The position numbers and the translations under genes were made by a program. A stretch of DNA of 64,000 nucleotides from UKL13-2 sp044229235 (GTDB lineage: Bacteria > Pseudomonadota > Gammaproteobacteria > Burkholderiales > Usitatibacteraceae), in NCBI GenBank assembly GCA_044229235.1, contig JBGATH010000001.1, forward strand, positions 62,001 to 126,000, written 5' to 3'. The notes under the pieces were generated by a model. It worked only from the letters and a program-made list of their open reading frames with translations, had not been told where the DNA came from and did not search any database. Shown here in pieces: positions 54,608-63,245 of this stretch (its first letter is position 1; every line of letters starts with the position of its first letter).

Positions 54608-55165
54608 ATGAACTCACAAGAAGCCCGGGCCCTGCTGGCCGATTCCGAAATTCTCTTCACCGCCGAGCAGGTAAATGCCGCGACCACGCGCGTTGCGAAT
54701 GAGCTCAACCGCGACTACGCCGACAAGCATCCGCTGGTGCTCGGCGTGATGGGCGGCGCGGTGGTGTTCACCGGACAGTTGCTGCCGCAGCTCGAATTTC
54801 CGCTCGACTTCGATATTGTGCAGGCGTCGCGCTATGGCGAGAAAACGGTGGGCACGCATCTCACCTGGCGGGTCACGCCGCGCGACAACGTCAAGGGTCG
54901 CCACGTGTTGCTGGTCGACGATATCCTCGACGAAGGCGTGACGCTCGCGGCAATCGTCGAACTGCTGAAAAGCCAGGGCGCGGCAAGCGTGGAATGCGCC
55001 GTGTTTTGCACCAAGGACTACGGTCCGGAAATCAACAGCCGGAAGCCGCTCCAGGCCAAGTATGTCGGCATCGTCGTGCCCAACCGCTTCATCTACGGCT
55101 ACGGCATGGATGTTTCCGGCGCCTGGCGCAACCTGCCTGCCATCTGGGCCAAGAAGGGCAGCTAG
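54608..55165 (+). CDS. hpt: Hypoxanthine-guanine phosphoribosyltransferase
   Basis: Purine salvage enzyme of 185 residues that joins hypoxanthine or guanine to PRPP. The PRPP-binding motif VLLVDDILDEGVTLAA is near residues 99-114, and the flexible loop segment ASRYGEKTVG is present. The protein is cytoplasmic. It is 31 bp after galU and 2 bp before the MTAP/MTIP-type phosphorylase; hypoxanthine released by that enzyme could be reused directly by Hpt, which makes a working pair. Confidence 0.92.
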   Translation: MNSQEARALLADSEILFTAEQVNAATTRVANELNRDYADKHPLVLGVMGGAVVFTGQLLPQLEFPLDFDIVQASRYGEKTVGTHLTWRVTPRDNVKGRHVLLVDDILDEGVTLAAIVELLKSQGAASVECAVFCTKDYGPEINSRKPLQAKYVGIVVPNRFIYGYGMDVSGAWRNLPAIWAKKGS

Positions 55166-55167
55166 GC

Positions 55168-55935
55168 ATGCTGGCAATCATCGGCGGTACCGGCCTCACC
55201 AACCTTGCCAATCTGGAAATAACCCGACGGGAGATCGTGCGCACGCCCTACGGCGAGCCTTCCGGCCACCTCACATTCGGCCGCATTGGCGAGGCCGAAA
55301 TGCTGTTCCTGGCGCGGCACGGCTACGCTCACACCATCGCGCCGCACGAGGTGAACTATCGCGCCAACATCTGGGCGCTGCATCACGCCGGGGCGACGCG
55401 CGTGCTGGCGGTCAATGCCGTCGGCGGAATCGACCGCGACATGGGGCCAGGCGCGCTATGCGTGCCGGATCAGCTGATCGACTACACGCATGGACGCAAG
55501 CACACTTTTTTCGAGGGCGATGAACCGGTCACGCACATCGATGCCACGTTCCCATTCTGTGAGCGCGCCCGGCAATTGTGGCTGTCCGCGGCCAAGTCGG
55601 CCGAGCAGCCGGTCATCAGCAGCGGCGTGATCGGCGTGATGCAGGGACCGCGGCTGGAGACACGCGCCGAAATCCTGCGGTTGGGGCGTGACGGCTGCAC
55701 CATGGTCGGCATGACCACCATGCCCGAAGCCACGCTGGCTCGCGAAAAGCAGCTTTCGTACGCCATGCTGGCGCTGTCGATGAATCACGCCGCCGGCTTG
55801 GGGTCGTCTTCGTCGGGCATCAAGCTGGCCGACGCCGATGCCGTACTTGCGGCCGGCATGACCAAGGTCAGAGCCATTCTTGCCCGTGCCGTGGCGCTGC
55901 ACGCGGCCATGCCGACCGCAGAACAGGGAATGTAA
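55168..55935 (+). CDS. MTAP/PNP-family phosphorylase, probably S-methyl-5'-thioinosine phosphorylase
   Basis: A 255-residue nucleoside phosphorylase. Start ATG at 55168, 2 bp after hpt. Seen: phosphate-binding IIGGTGLTNL, RHGYAHTIAPHEVNYRANI (core HTIAPHEVNYRAN), GVMQGPRLETRAEI and GMTTMPEATLARE. Where adenine-specific MTAPs have two aspartates (TDYDCW), this protein has MNHAAG, with Asn at the purine site, as in enzymes that act on 6-oxopurines. A substrate of methylthioinosine (as for the Pseudomonas aeruginosa enzyme) is therefore more likely than methylthioadenosine; guanosine or inosine are alternatives. Its product hypoxanthine suits the adjacent hpt. Confidence 0.82.
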   Translation: MLAIIGGTGLTNLANLEITRREIVRTPYGEPSGHLTFGRIGEAEMLFLARHGYAHTIAPHEVNYRANIWALHHAGATRVLAVNAVGGIDRDMGPGALCVPDQLIDYTHGRKHTFFEGDEPVTHIDATFPFCERARQLWLSAAKSAEQPVISSGVIGVMQGPRLETRAEILRLGRDGCTMVGMTTMPEATLAREKQLSYAMLALSMNHAAGLGSSSSGIKLADADAVLAAGMTKVRAILARAVALHAAMPTAEQGM

Positions 55936-55937
55936 TC

Positions 55938-56480
55938 ATGGCGGTGCGACCGATTGTAAAGATGGGCACCCCGAGCCTGTTCCAGCCGTCGGTACCTTGG
56001 CCCGCGGACCAATTCGACACGCCGCAATTACACGCATTGCTCACCGACATGCGCGACAGCATGATCGCCGCCACTGGCGCGGGACTGGCGGCGCCGCAGA
56101 TCGGCGAAAACGTGCGGGTGGTCATCTTCGAGGTCAACAAGAACAAGCGTTATCCGAATCGCGAACCCATCCCGTTCACGGTGCTGATCAACCCGGTGCT
56201 CACGCCGATGGTGAGCGAGACCGTGGATGACTGGGAAGGCTGCCTGTCCGTGCCCGGCATGCGCGGACTGGTACCGCGCTACCCGGTGATGCGTTACACC
56301 GGCTTTGACCAGTTCGGCAAAGCCATTGATCGGACGGTGGATGGCTTTCACGCCCGCGTGGTGCAGCATGAAGTGGATCACCTTGATGGCGTGCTCTACC
56401 CGATGCGCATCAAGGATATGCGGCAGTTTGGCTACACCGAAATCCTGTTTCCCGAGCTCGCCGGCATCGACGACGATTGA
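55938..56480 (+). CDS. def: Peptide deformylase
   Basis: A 180-residue metalloenzyme that removes the formyl group from new proteins. All three motifs are seen: GAGLAAPQIG at 47-56, EGCLSVPG with Cys102, and QHEVDHLDG with His144, Glu145 and His148. It starts 2 bp after the phosphorylase and is likely co-transcribed. It is not next to fmt, the usual partner in many proteobacteria, so it may be a second deformylase; the family signatures are nevertheless complete. Confidence 0.95.
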   Translation: MAVRPIVKMGTPSLFQPSVPWPADQFDTPQLHALLTDMRDSMIAATGAGLAAPQIGENVRVVIFEVNKNKRYPNREPIPFTVLINPVLTPMVSETVDDWEGCLSVPGMRGLVPRYPVMRYTGFDQFGKAIDRTVDGFHARVVQHEVDHLDGVLYPMRIKDMRQFGYTEILFPELAGIDDD

Positions 56481-56514
56481 GCGACGAGCGCGGCAATTTT
56501 GAAAGGGCAAGACC

Positions 56515-56904
56515 ATGGCAGAAACGATTGATGTGACACCGGCCGGCGAACCTGATGTTTCCGCTTCGATCACGGTCACCCATGTGCTTTACGGGCTGCA
56601 CGCGCTGGCGCCATTCACCCTGTGGACGCTGGCCATCGTGGCGATGATCATCGGCATGGTGAAGCGCGACGATGTGCGCGGCACCTGGCTGGACTCGCAC
56701 TACTCGTGGCTGTCCGCGACGTTCTGGTGGGGCATCCTCTGGGCGATTCTTGCGTGGGCGATTTTCTGGGTGCTCGGACTGGCCACGCTCGGCATCGGCA
56801 TGCTCGTACTGTGGATCCTGCCGGTCGCCGTGCTGGTCTGGTACTTGTATCGCGTCATTCGCGGCTGGCTGCGCCTGAACGATCGCAAGCCTGTCGGCAT
56901 GTAA
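56515..56904 (+). CDS. DUF4870-like small membrane protein
   Basis: A 129-residue protein with three hydrophobic helices (about 31-49, 70-93 and 96-113) around a polar loop MVKRDDVRGTWLDSHYSWLS. The loop pattern (KRDDVRGTWLDSHY) is that of DUF4870, inner-membrane proteins of unknown function. AAAGGGCAAGACC precedes the ATG. The TAA stop merges with the first base of repeat copy 8, and glnD converges from the other side. Confidence 0.75.
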   Translation: MAETIDVTPAGEPDVSASITVTHVLYGLHALAPFTLWTLAIVAMIIGMVKRDDVRGTWLDSHYSWLSATFWWGILWAILAWAIFWVLGLATLGIGMLVLWILPVAVLVWYLYRVIRGWLRLNDRKPVGM

Positions 56905-56969
56905 AACACCAGAATTGGCGAGCCTTCCAGGCCAAAAGTGCCCGGAAAGGCCCGCCAATGCTGGAGTTT
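56904..56969 (+). repeat. 66-bp hairpin repeat, copy 8
   Basis: Full-length copy with arms AAACACCAGAATTGGCG and CGCCAATGCTGGAGTTT and centre AGGCCAAAAGTGCCC. It fills the whole gap between the convergent stops of the DUF4870 gene (56904) and glnD (56972), a place where it could end both transcripts. Confidence 0.9.
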
Positions 56970-56971
56970 CC

Positions 56972-59608
56972 CTACGCTGCCGGTCGCAACTCGCGCGATA
57001 GCCGTTCCTGAAACGCCGCGGCAAACGCCGGTTCGGCCAGCTGCTTCTGCTCGACGATGAATACGTCTTCGGCGCGCTGGCCGAGCGTGGTGATGCGCGC
57101 GTCATGCAGGTTCACGCCGCAGTCGAACAGGACCCGGGCGATCGCTGAGAGCAGTCCCGGACGATCCGCGCAGCTGACGGTGAGCTCGTAGTACGGCTTC
57201 TGCCGCCACGGATGCAGCGCGACGGCGGGTTCAATCGGAAAGTGCTTCACCTGCCGCGCCATGCGACCGGAAGGCATGCTCATCGGTGCGGCGTGGTCAT
57301 CGAGTACACGCGCCAGGTCACGTTCGATGGTGCCGGCAAGATCCTTGTAACGTGTCGCCGTCGCGGCCTTGGGCAGGATCTGGAATGCATCCAGCGCATA
57401 GCCGTGCACGGTGGTGTAAACCTTGGCTGCGGCGATATCGAATGCCAGCTTTTCAAAGTAGCCGGTGATGCGCGCGAACAGGCCGGGCTGGTCCTGGCAC
57501 ATCACCATCACGCGATAGCCCTGCTCCGGGTTGTCGGCGTCGGGGATGCGCACCTTGACCACCGCATTGACCGGCGAGGGGTCCTTTTCCAGTTCCACCG
57601 CGTGCCAGGCGATTTCGGCCGCTTCAAATCGCTGGAAGTAGCTCGGGTCGGTATGGGTCCACAGCGCCGGTGTCGCCGCGCTGTCGGTGCTGATATGTTC
57701 GCGGTACAGCTGCAACGCCTCGTGTTTGCGGTTTTCAATCCAGTATTCGTTGGGCATGGCGTCACCGCGCAGCAGCCGCCGCGTCGCGCGAAACAACTGC
57801 TCCAGAAGCTTGCCTTTCCAGGCATTCCAGACATGCGGGCTGGTGCCGCGAATATCGGCCACCGTCAGCAAGTACAGCGCGGTCAGTTTCCGCTCGGTAC
57901 CGACCCGCTGTGCAAATTGTGAAATGACCTCGGGGTCCGACAGGTCCTGTTTTTGCGCCACGGCAGACATCTGCAGGTGCATTTCCACCAGCCACGCCAC
58001 CAGTTCAGTATCGACTTTTGAAACGTTCAGGCGTTTGCAGAACTGGCGCGCGTCCTTCTTGCCGAGCTCCGAGTGGTCGCCGCCGCGGCCCTTGGCAATG
58101 TCGTGGAACAGCGCCGCCAGGTAAAGCACCTCGGGGCGCGCGAATTCCTTCGCGAGCTCGTGGCAAAACGGGAATTCATGTGAGAACCGCGGCAGCACCA
58201 GGCGCCGCAGGTTGCGGATGACCATCATGATGTGCTCATCCACCGAGTACACGTGAAACAGGTCGTGCTGCATTTGCCCGACGATGCGGCCGAACGCCGG
58301 GATATAGCGGCCGAGGATGCCGTAGCGGCTCATGCGCCGCAGGTTGAATGTGACTTTCTCGCTTTGCAGGATTTTCAGGAACAGGCGGTTGGCCTCCGGA
58401 TCGTCGCGGAACGCCTTGTCGATGAGATACACCGAACGCCACAGCGCGCGCAGCGTGCCGGGCTCGAAGAACTCGGCTTCATGCACACTCTGCAAAGCGA
58501 GGAAGGCGCGGAATATGGCGCGCGGGTCGCGGCGGAAAATCTTTTCGTCGCGCGCGGCGATATTGCCGTTGACCAGGTCAAACTCCTCGTTGATGCGCTT
58601 GACCACATCCTTGCGGCCCTGGGCGATCTGGCCGAGCAGTGTCGGCAGCAGGATCGAGTTCATCTGCCAGATGGCCTTGGCGGCGAGGTAGTAGCGGCGC
58701 GTGAGGATTTCCGACGCGAGCTTGCCCTTGGGCGCGACGATCTTGAGTTCCTTGGCCAGCGCCGACTGGTAGTCGAACACCAGGCGGTCTTCGCGCCTGC
58801 CGGCCAGGTAGTGCAGGCGGATGCGCAGGTCGATCAGCGTGCGGCGGTGGCGCCGGATCAGCTTGGCCTCGTAAGGCGTGATCAGGCCGGCAGCGGCGAG
58901 GTCCGACCAGTCTTCGCCGAGGCCGGCCGCTTTCGCCAGCCACAGCACCGTCTGCAGATCGCGCAGTCCACCCGGGCTCTCCTTGATGTTCGGCTCCAGG
59001 TTCAGCGCCACGTCGTTGTGCCGGTTGTGGCGGCGGCGCTGCTCGTCGATCTTGGCGTCGAAAAACGCCTGCAGCGAACGCGCTTTGGTCAGCGTGGTCC
59101 GCAGGCGCTCAACCAGCATCTGGTCGCCCCAGACGGCGCGTGTTTCAAGCAGGCTGGTATCCACCGTCACGTCCTTGCCGGCTTCGTCCACGCATTCGCT
59201 GACGGTGCGCACGGCGATGCCCGGTTCCAGCCCGACGTCCCACAGCAGGCTGACGAATTGCTCGATCACCTCGCGCGCGACCGGTGAGCCCGCATCCGCA
59301 TCCGGCAGCAACACCACCACATCGACATCGGAAGCCGGGAACAGGAACCCGCGTCCATATCCACCCACCGCTGCGATGGCGCAATTGGCGTGCATGCCGA
59401 TATCGTTGGCGATGCGGGCGATGGCGGTATCCACCAGCGCAGCATGCTGGCGCAGGTTGCGGTCCGGTTGCGGACGTGCACGGTATGCCGCCTTGAGCTG
59501 GGAGCGCTGCGCGGCCAGCCACTCCCTGACCTGTTTGGCATAGGCCGCCTTGGGCACCGCCGGCGGTGCGCCGCCGGTTGCGGCTCGGGGCTGCGGGGTG
59601 CGCGCCAT
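56972..59608 (-). CDS. glnD: [Protein-PII] uridylyltransferase / uridylyl-removing enzyme GlnD
   Basis: Nitrogen sensor of 878 residues that adds or removes UMP on PII proteins in response to glutamine. Domains in order: nucleotidyltransferase with GGYGRGFLFPASDVDVVVLL (two catalytic Asp), HD domain (LAALFHDIAKGRGGDHSE) near the middle, and two C-terminal ACT domains (QDQPGLFARITGYF, CADRPGLLSAIARVL). The start at 59608 (MARTPQPRAATGG) avoids overlap with map; its N-terminal 20 residues are Ala/Pro-rich and variable. The order map-glnD is common in proteobacteria. Confidence 0.95.
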   Translation of the reverse strand: MARTPQPRAATGGAPPAVPKAAYAKQVREWLAAQRSQLKAAYRARPQPDRNLRQHAALVDTAIARIANDIGMHANCAIAAVGGYGRGFLFPASDVDVVVLLPDADAGSPVAREVIEQFVSLLWDVGLEPGIAVRTVSECVDEAGKDVTVDTSLLETRAVWGDQMLVERLRTTLTKARSLQAFFDAKIDEQRRRHNRHNDVALNLEPNIKESPGGLRDLQTVLWLAKAAGLGEDWSDLAAAGLITPYEAKLIRRHRRTLIDLRIRLHYLAGRREDRLVFDYQSALAKELKIVAPKGKLASEILTRRYYLAAKAIWQMNSILLPTLLGQIAQGRKDVVKRINEEFDLVNGNIAARDEKIFRRDPRAIFRAFLALQSVHEAEFFEPGTLRALWRSVYLIDKAFRDDPEANRLFLKILQSEKVTFNLRRMSRYGILGRYIPAFGRIVGQMQHDLFHVYSVDEHIMMVIRNLRRLVLPRFSHEFPFCHELAKEFARPEVLYLAALFHDIAKGRGGDHSELGKKDARQFCKRLNVSKVDTELVAWLVEMHLQMSAVAQKQDLSDPEVISQFAQRVGTERKLTALYLLTVADIRGTSPHVWNAWKGKLLEQLFRATRRLLRGDAMPNEYWIENRKHEALQLYREHISTDSAATPALWTHTDPSYFQRFEAAEIAWHAVELEKDPSPVNAVVKVRIPDADNPEQGYRVMVMCQDQPGLFARITGYFEKLAFDIAAAKVYTTVHGYALDAFQILPKAATATRYKDLAGTIERDLARVLDDHAAPMSMPSGRMARQVKHFPIEPAVALHPWRQKPYYELTVSCADRPGLLSAIARVLFDCGVNLHDARITTLGQRAEDVFIVEQKQLAEPAFAAAFQERLSRELRPAA

Positions 59609-59625
59609 GGCCTGCGCGGTGGCGG

Positions 59626-60426
59626 CTAGCTTGGCTGCGGCGGTGGCGCCGGCGCGCCGGCGGAAACCGTCAGCACTTCGTATCCGTCGTCGGTGACGAG
59701 CACGGTATGTTCCCACTGCGCGGAAAGGCTGTGGTCGGCCGTGACCACCGTCCAGCCGTCGCCAAGCATGCGGATATCCTTGCGTCCGGCATTGATCATC
59801 GGCTCGACGGTGAAAATCATGCCGGCTTTCAACGCCATGCCGGTGCCGGCCCTGCCGTAATGCAGGATCTGCGGTTCTTCGTGAAACTTGGTGCCGATGC
59901 CGTGACCGCAGAACTCGCGCACGACACTGTAGCCGGCCGCTTCAGCGAACGACTGTATCGAGTGACCGATGTCGCCCAGCGTCGCGCCAGGCCTGACCTG
60001 CCTGATGCCGCGCCACATCGACTCATAGGTGCTTTCACAGAGTCGCTTGGCCTGGATGGATGGCTCACCGATGCAGAACATGCGGCTGGTGTCGCCATGG
60101 TAACCATCCTTGATCACGGTGACGTCGATGTTGACGATGTCGCCGCTCTTGAGGATTTTCTCACCCGGAATGCCGTGGCAGACCTGGTGATTGACCGACG
60201 TGCAGACTGACTTGGGGTAGGGGCGGTGTCCTGACGGCGCGTAGTTGAGCGGCGCCGGTATGGTGCCCTGCACCTCGACCATGTAGTCGTGGCACAGCTT
60301 GTCGAGGTGACCGGTGGTGACGCCCGGCTTGACGTGGGGCGTGATGAAGTCGAGCACTTCCGAGGCGAGGCGGCCGGCCACGCGCATTTTCTCGATGTCT
60401 TGCGGGGTTTTGATAACGACGTTCAC
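59626..60426 (-). CDS. map: Type I methionine aminopeptidase
   Basis: Removes the N-terminal Met from new proteins. Metal ligands are seen in IDVTVIKDGYHGDTSRMF (two Asp), CGHGIGTKFHEEP (His), TVEPMI (Glu) and WEHTVLV (Glu). A GTG at 60426 gives MNVVIKTPQDIEKMRVAG, the usual N-terminus, about 266 residues; a Met 14 codons upstream is possible but unusual in length. No clear ribosome binding site precedes the GTG. The C-terminal tail (VSAGAPAPPPQPS) is a Pro-rich addition. It precedes glnD by 17 bp. Confidence 0.93.
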   Translation of the reverse strand: MNVVIKTPQDIEKMRVAGRLASEVLDFITPHVKPGVTTGHLDKLCHDYMVEVQGTIPAPLNYAPSGHRPYPKSVCTSVNHQVCHGIPGEKILKSGDIVNIDVTVIKDGYHGDTSRMFCIGEPSIQAKRLCESTYESMWRGIRQVRPGATLGDIGHSIQSFAEAAGYSVVREFCGHGIGTKFHEEPQILHYGRAGTGMALKAGMIFTVEPMINAGRKDIRMLGDGWTVVTADHSLSAQWEHTVLVTDDGYEVLTVSAGAPAPPPQPS

Positions 60427-60557
60427 AGGAAGCACTTCGCGGCTGGACCAAGGCGCGGAGTATACCAACAGGTGCCCCCGGCGTGAACTCGGCGGCCCGG
60501 ATGACGTGCATGGCAGGTTGCCCGGGGCGCCTGGCGGCCCCGGGCCGGATGACGGTG

Positions 60558-61019
60558 CTAGAGATTGCGAACGTAGGCCACGATCTGCCAGATCTGCTCG
60601 TCGTTGAAATGCTTGTGCGCGGGCATGTCGGTATTGGGCGAGCCAAACTTGATGGTCCAGAAAACCTGCCCATCCGGAATGTTGGCAACCTTTACGCAGG
60701 ACAGATGCCGTGGACGCGGGGTGAAATGGCTGGACATGGGGCCGCGGCCATCACCGTTGCGACCGTGACAGGTCGCGCAGGAGTAACGGCCCGGCGCATC
60801 GTCGAAGTAAAGCCGCTCGCCCTGCTTAAGATCCGCGGTTGCCAGTGGATTCTTGCGGTTGAAAAACTCCTCGGGCGCCCGACCGGTGAATTTCGGCTGC
60901 GGACAATCCGCAGCCACGGGCGCAGGTGCCGGTGGAGTCGAGGTGGTGACACATCCGCCCGCTGAGGTGGCAAGGGCCAAAAACATGAAAATTTTCAACG
61001 GCAGTCGCGCTGTTTGCAT
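60558..61019 (-). CDS. Predicted lipoprotein c-type cytochrome
   Basis: A 153-residue protein. The Met at 61019 has GGGGAC 7 bp upstream and gives a lipoprotein signal (MQTARLPLKIFMFLALATSA, lipobox SAGGC). One haem c site, CATCH, follows RLYFDDAPGRYS; the distal ligand is probably the Met in TDMPAH. The last helix (FNDEQIWQIVAYVRNL) fits a monohaem class I cytochrome c fold. It would carry electrons at the periplasmic face. The operator-like palindrome 44 bp upstream suggests regulated expression. The gene on the right of the window is ccmI, needed for haem attachment. Confidence 0.85.
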   Translation of the reverse strand: MQTARLPLKIFMFLALATSAGGCVTTSTPPAPAPVAADCPQPKFTGRAPEEFFNRKNPLATADLKQGERLYFDDAPGRYSCATCHGRNGDGRGPMSSHFTPRPRHLSCVKVANIPDGQVFWTIKFGSPNTDMPAHKHFNDEQIWQIVAYVRNL

Positions 61020-61062
61020 TTGCTGTCCCCTTGAGAATGACGAAATCGCCAGCCTGAATATA

Positions 61063-61095
61063 GCATATGTGTGTAAAAATATTACACACATATGC
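61063..61095. promoter_or_regulatory. AT-rich perfect palindrome upstream of the cytochrome c gene
   Basis: Two perfect 14-bp arms, GCATATGTGTGTAA and TTACACACATATGC, surround AAATA. It is far more AT-rich than the surrounding sequence, lies 44 bp upstream of the cytochrome start, and has no U-rich tail, so a dimeric regulator site (or two overlapping sites) is more likely than a terminator. The protein that binds it is unknown. Confidence 0.6.
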
Positions 61096-61129
61096 CTGGC
61101 CGAGCCGGCGGCTGAAGTCAGCTGCTTTT

Positions 61130-62329
61130 CTAGGGGGCCTCGAAGCTGACCGCGCGCGCGCGCAGCGTCCCGTCAGGGTTGGTTCTGCCTTTGATGTGAG
61201 CCTTCAGGCCCTGTCCCACAGGCCTGCGCGACTTGTTGACGATCACCGCACTGCCCGCGTCCACGCGGGTCCCCTTGACGACGAAATCGCTGAGCGAGTT
61301 GAAAGCGGAAACCACGCCCTCAAGCTCGGTGCTTGAGTTCGCGCTCTTCGCTGATTTCGCGACGGTTGCGAGCTCAATCTCGCTTGCCACCAGCACGCCG
61401 TTGCTGATCCTGCCTTCCACGGTGACAAGCACATCATTCTTGAGATCCTGGATACGGCCTCCTTCGATCGTGGCCCGGCTTGCATCGACGGCGACGCCGG
61501 CAACAACGAAGCTGCCGCCGGATCGATAATCGGCAACGAATCCGGTGATTTCGGTCTCGTTGTCTTCGCTGGTTTCGACCTCGCGGGTAATCGTGACCTG
61601 GTCGGCGTTGAGGTTGCCGGCCCCAGGGGCGTAGCGCCCGCTTACCGCAACATAGTCGCCGTCGTTGGGTGACGCGAGGCCGGCTGCGCTGATCACCAGC
61701 TTGCCGATGCGGAATTGCCCGCCATGCGCATTGCGCACGCTGCCGCGGATGGTGGAGGCTGCGCCGGGCGGCACCACCAGTTTTTCGACCAGCGTCGCGA
61801 CCAGGGTCTTCTTGCCCGGGTCCTCGAGGCCGTGCACGGCGATCCAGTCCCCCGCAGACAGGGACGTTGCGCCAGGCGCGCCATCAAATCGCGTGAACGC
61901 ATTGACCGTCACTGTTTGCGACAGGAGAGTGAGCTCGCCGCTGCCGCTGACATTGTTTTCCAGTTGCCCGAACAAGGTACGGTTCACATTCACTGTGTCG
62001 GCCACGCCCCTCAGGGTTGTGTTGTCGAGGCTGCCGTCGATCTGCACAACCATGCCCAATTTGAGCGCCGAGGGCGGCTGGTTGGCAACGCCGTCAATGG
62101 TGATGAGCGCAGCGGTCTCGTCATAGTGAATGCCGTTGACGACAATGCTGCCGAAGGCCTCAATGGAACCGAACTCGGTGCGGCCGGTACCGCCAGTCTG
62201 CACCTTTGCGACCAGAGCGCCGGCAACAAACAGCGTCAACGTACACGCGATGGCTGCAAGCAAAACATGCGCGCGAGCCGGTCCAGGCGAGCCAGCGTTG
62301 CGGGCTCCGGTCGTAGGAATATGATTCAT
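61130..62329 (-). CDS. DUF5666 domain protein, membrane-anchored or exported
   Basis: A 399-residue protein. The ATG at 62329 has AGGGG upstream. The N-terminus has a basic stretch and one hydrophobic segment (AHVLLAAIACTLTLFVAGAL), then several similar beta-rich repeats of about 65 residues with a G-x-ID or VxGxI pattern (FGSIEAFGSIVVNGIHYDE, RGSVRNAHGGQFRIG, TGFVADYRSGGSFVVAG, EGVVSAFNSLSDFVVKG). These are the DUF5666 units, OB-like folds of unknown function. Repeated strands suggest a rigid rod in the periplasm. It follows the DUF6502 gene by 13 bp, probably in one transcript. Confidence 0.8.
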   Translation of the reverse strand: MNHIPTTGARNAGSPGPARAHVLLAAIACTLTLFVAGALVAKVQTGGTGRTEFGSIEAFGSIVVNGIHYDETAALITIDGVANQPPSALKLGMVVQIDGSLDNTTLRGVADTVNVNRTLFGQLENNVSGSGELTLLSQTVTVNAFTRFDGAPGATSLSAGDWIAVHGLEDPGKKTLVATLVEKLVVPPGAASTIRGSVRNAHGGQFRIGKLVISAAGLASPNDGDYVAVSGRYAPGAGNLNADQVTITREVETSEDNETEITGFVADYRSGGSFVVAGVAVDASRATIEGGRIQDLKNDVLVTVEGRISNGVLVASEIELATVAKSAKSANSSTELEGVVSAFNSLSDFVVKGTRVDAGSAVIVNKSRRPVGQGLKAHIKGRTNPDGTLRARAVSFEAP

Positions 62330-62342
62330 GAAAAACCCCTTG

Positions 62343-63239
62343 CTAAAGTTTGCGTTTTGGCCCTGACTTACGGGGAGTACGCAGTTTGCTGCTTGGCGGT
62401 CCAGCCTCATGGGGCGAGGACTCTTTGTAAAAATATATTCCGAAGTTGATGCGGGTACCGGTGTCGCCGCCCGCCCGGTCGCGTTCCTCGAGCGCCATTG
62501 CGCGCTCGACCAGTTGCTGCATGACATGTTTCCACTGGCTGCGTGCGAACAGCTCCAGCTCGTCTGCCGATTCGGCCGACAATTCGGTGGCGCTTACAGA
62601 TTGTTCCAGCATCGGGCTTTGCGGAAGGCTGAGATTGTGAACGGCGGCAGCAAGGTGGTCATGACCATTCTCGGCCAGATACTGGACTTGATCGTCGAAA
62701 CCGTGCTTCGGCACAAACGCATCGACCATCAGCTGGACGAACTGTCCATCTACCTGTACGACACCCAGCCGGGCCATCTCCGTCAGTACCGCGTTCGGAC
62801 GCAGTTCGGCATCGATCGACCGCACCAGCTCCGCGAAACCATTGCCCTCTTCGCCCTTGCGAATGCTCAACGCTTTCGGCTCGCGCCGGGCATTCTGAAA
62901 CCGCCGGTCCGTGAGCCATTTGGTGACCACATCCGCACCGGTGGAGAGCGTCGGTGACATCAGGAAGGTGTCATAGCCTTCCTCGCGAAACCGCTTCACT
63001 TCCTTGCGATGCAGGCCGGTCATCAACGATATCTGCAAATCGGTAACCGGGCCGCCGGCGTTGCGAATCTCTTTCTCTGCCTCCTCCGTGTAGACGGACT
63101 TGATCAGTTCCTGAAATGATTGCAGAACAATCCCGTGCCGCATCATGAGTCGAACGATTGGCCGCATGACATGGCGAATCGAGCGGATGAGTATCGAGCT
63201 GGTCTGCCTGGCATTCGGCGGTGGGGTAGGGCGCGCCAC
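62343..63239 (-). CDS. DUF6502-like protein, possible DNA-binding regulator
   Basis: A 298-residue soluble protein of a family (DUF6502) I recognise only in outline. The N-terminal 100 residues include basic helices and a segment DLQISLMTGLHRKEVKRFREEG that resembles a helix-turn-helix (split: DLQISLMTGLHRKEV, KRFREEG). The C-terminal tail is strongly basic (TPRKSGPKRKL). No signal peptide. It is immediately upstream of the DUF5666 gene; I recall these two families as neighbours in other genomes. A regulatory role is inferred from the helix-turn-helix-like segment only. Confidence 0.6.
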   Translation of the reverse strand: MARPTPPPNARQTSSILIRSIRHVMRPIVRLMMRHGIVLQSFQELIKSVYTEEAEKEIRNAGGPVTDLQISLMTGLHRKEVKRFREEGYDTFLMSPTLSTGADVVTKWLTDRRFQNARREPKALSIRKGEEGNGFAELVRSIDAELRPNAVLTEMARLGVVQVDGQFVQLMVDAFVPKHGFDDQVQYLAENGHDHLAAAVHNLSLPQSPMLEQSVSATELSAESADELELFARSQWKHVMQQLVERAMALEERDRAGGDTGTRINFGIYFYKESSPHEAGPPSSKLRTPRKSGPKRKL

Positions 63240-63245
63240 GAATCG

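Noticed and set aside
61063..61095. Rho-independent terminator for the DUF5666 gene
   Set aside because: The arms are AT-rich and no run of T follows on the minus strand, so the site looks like an operator.
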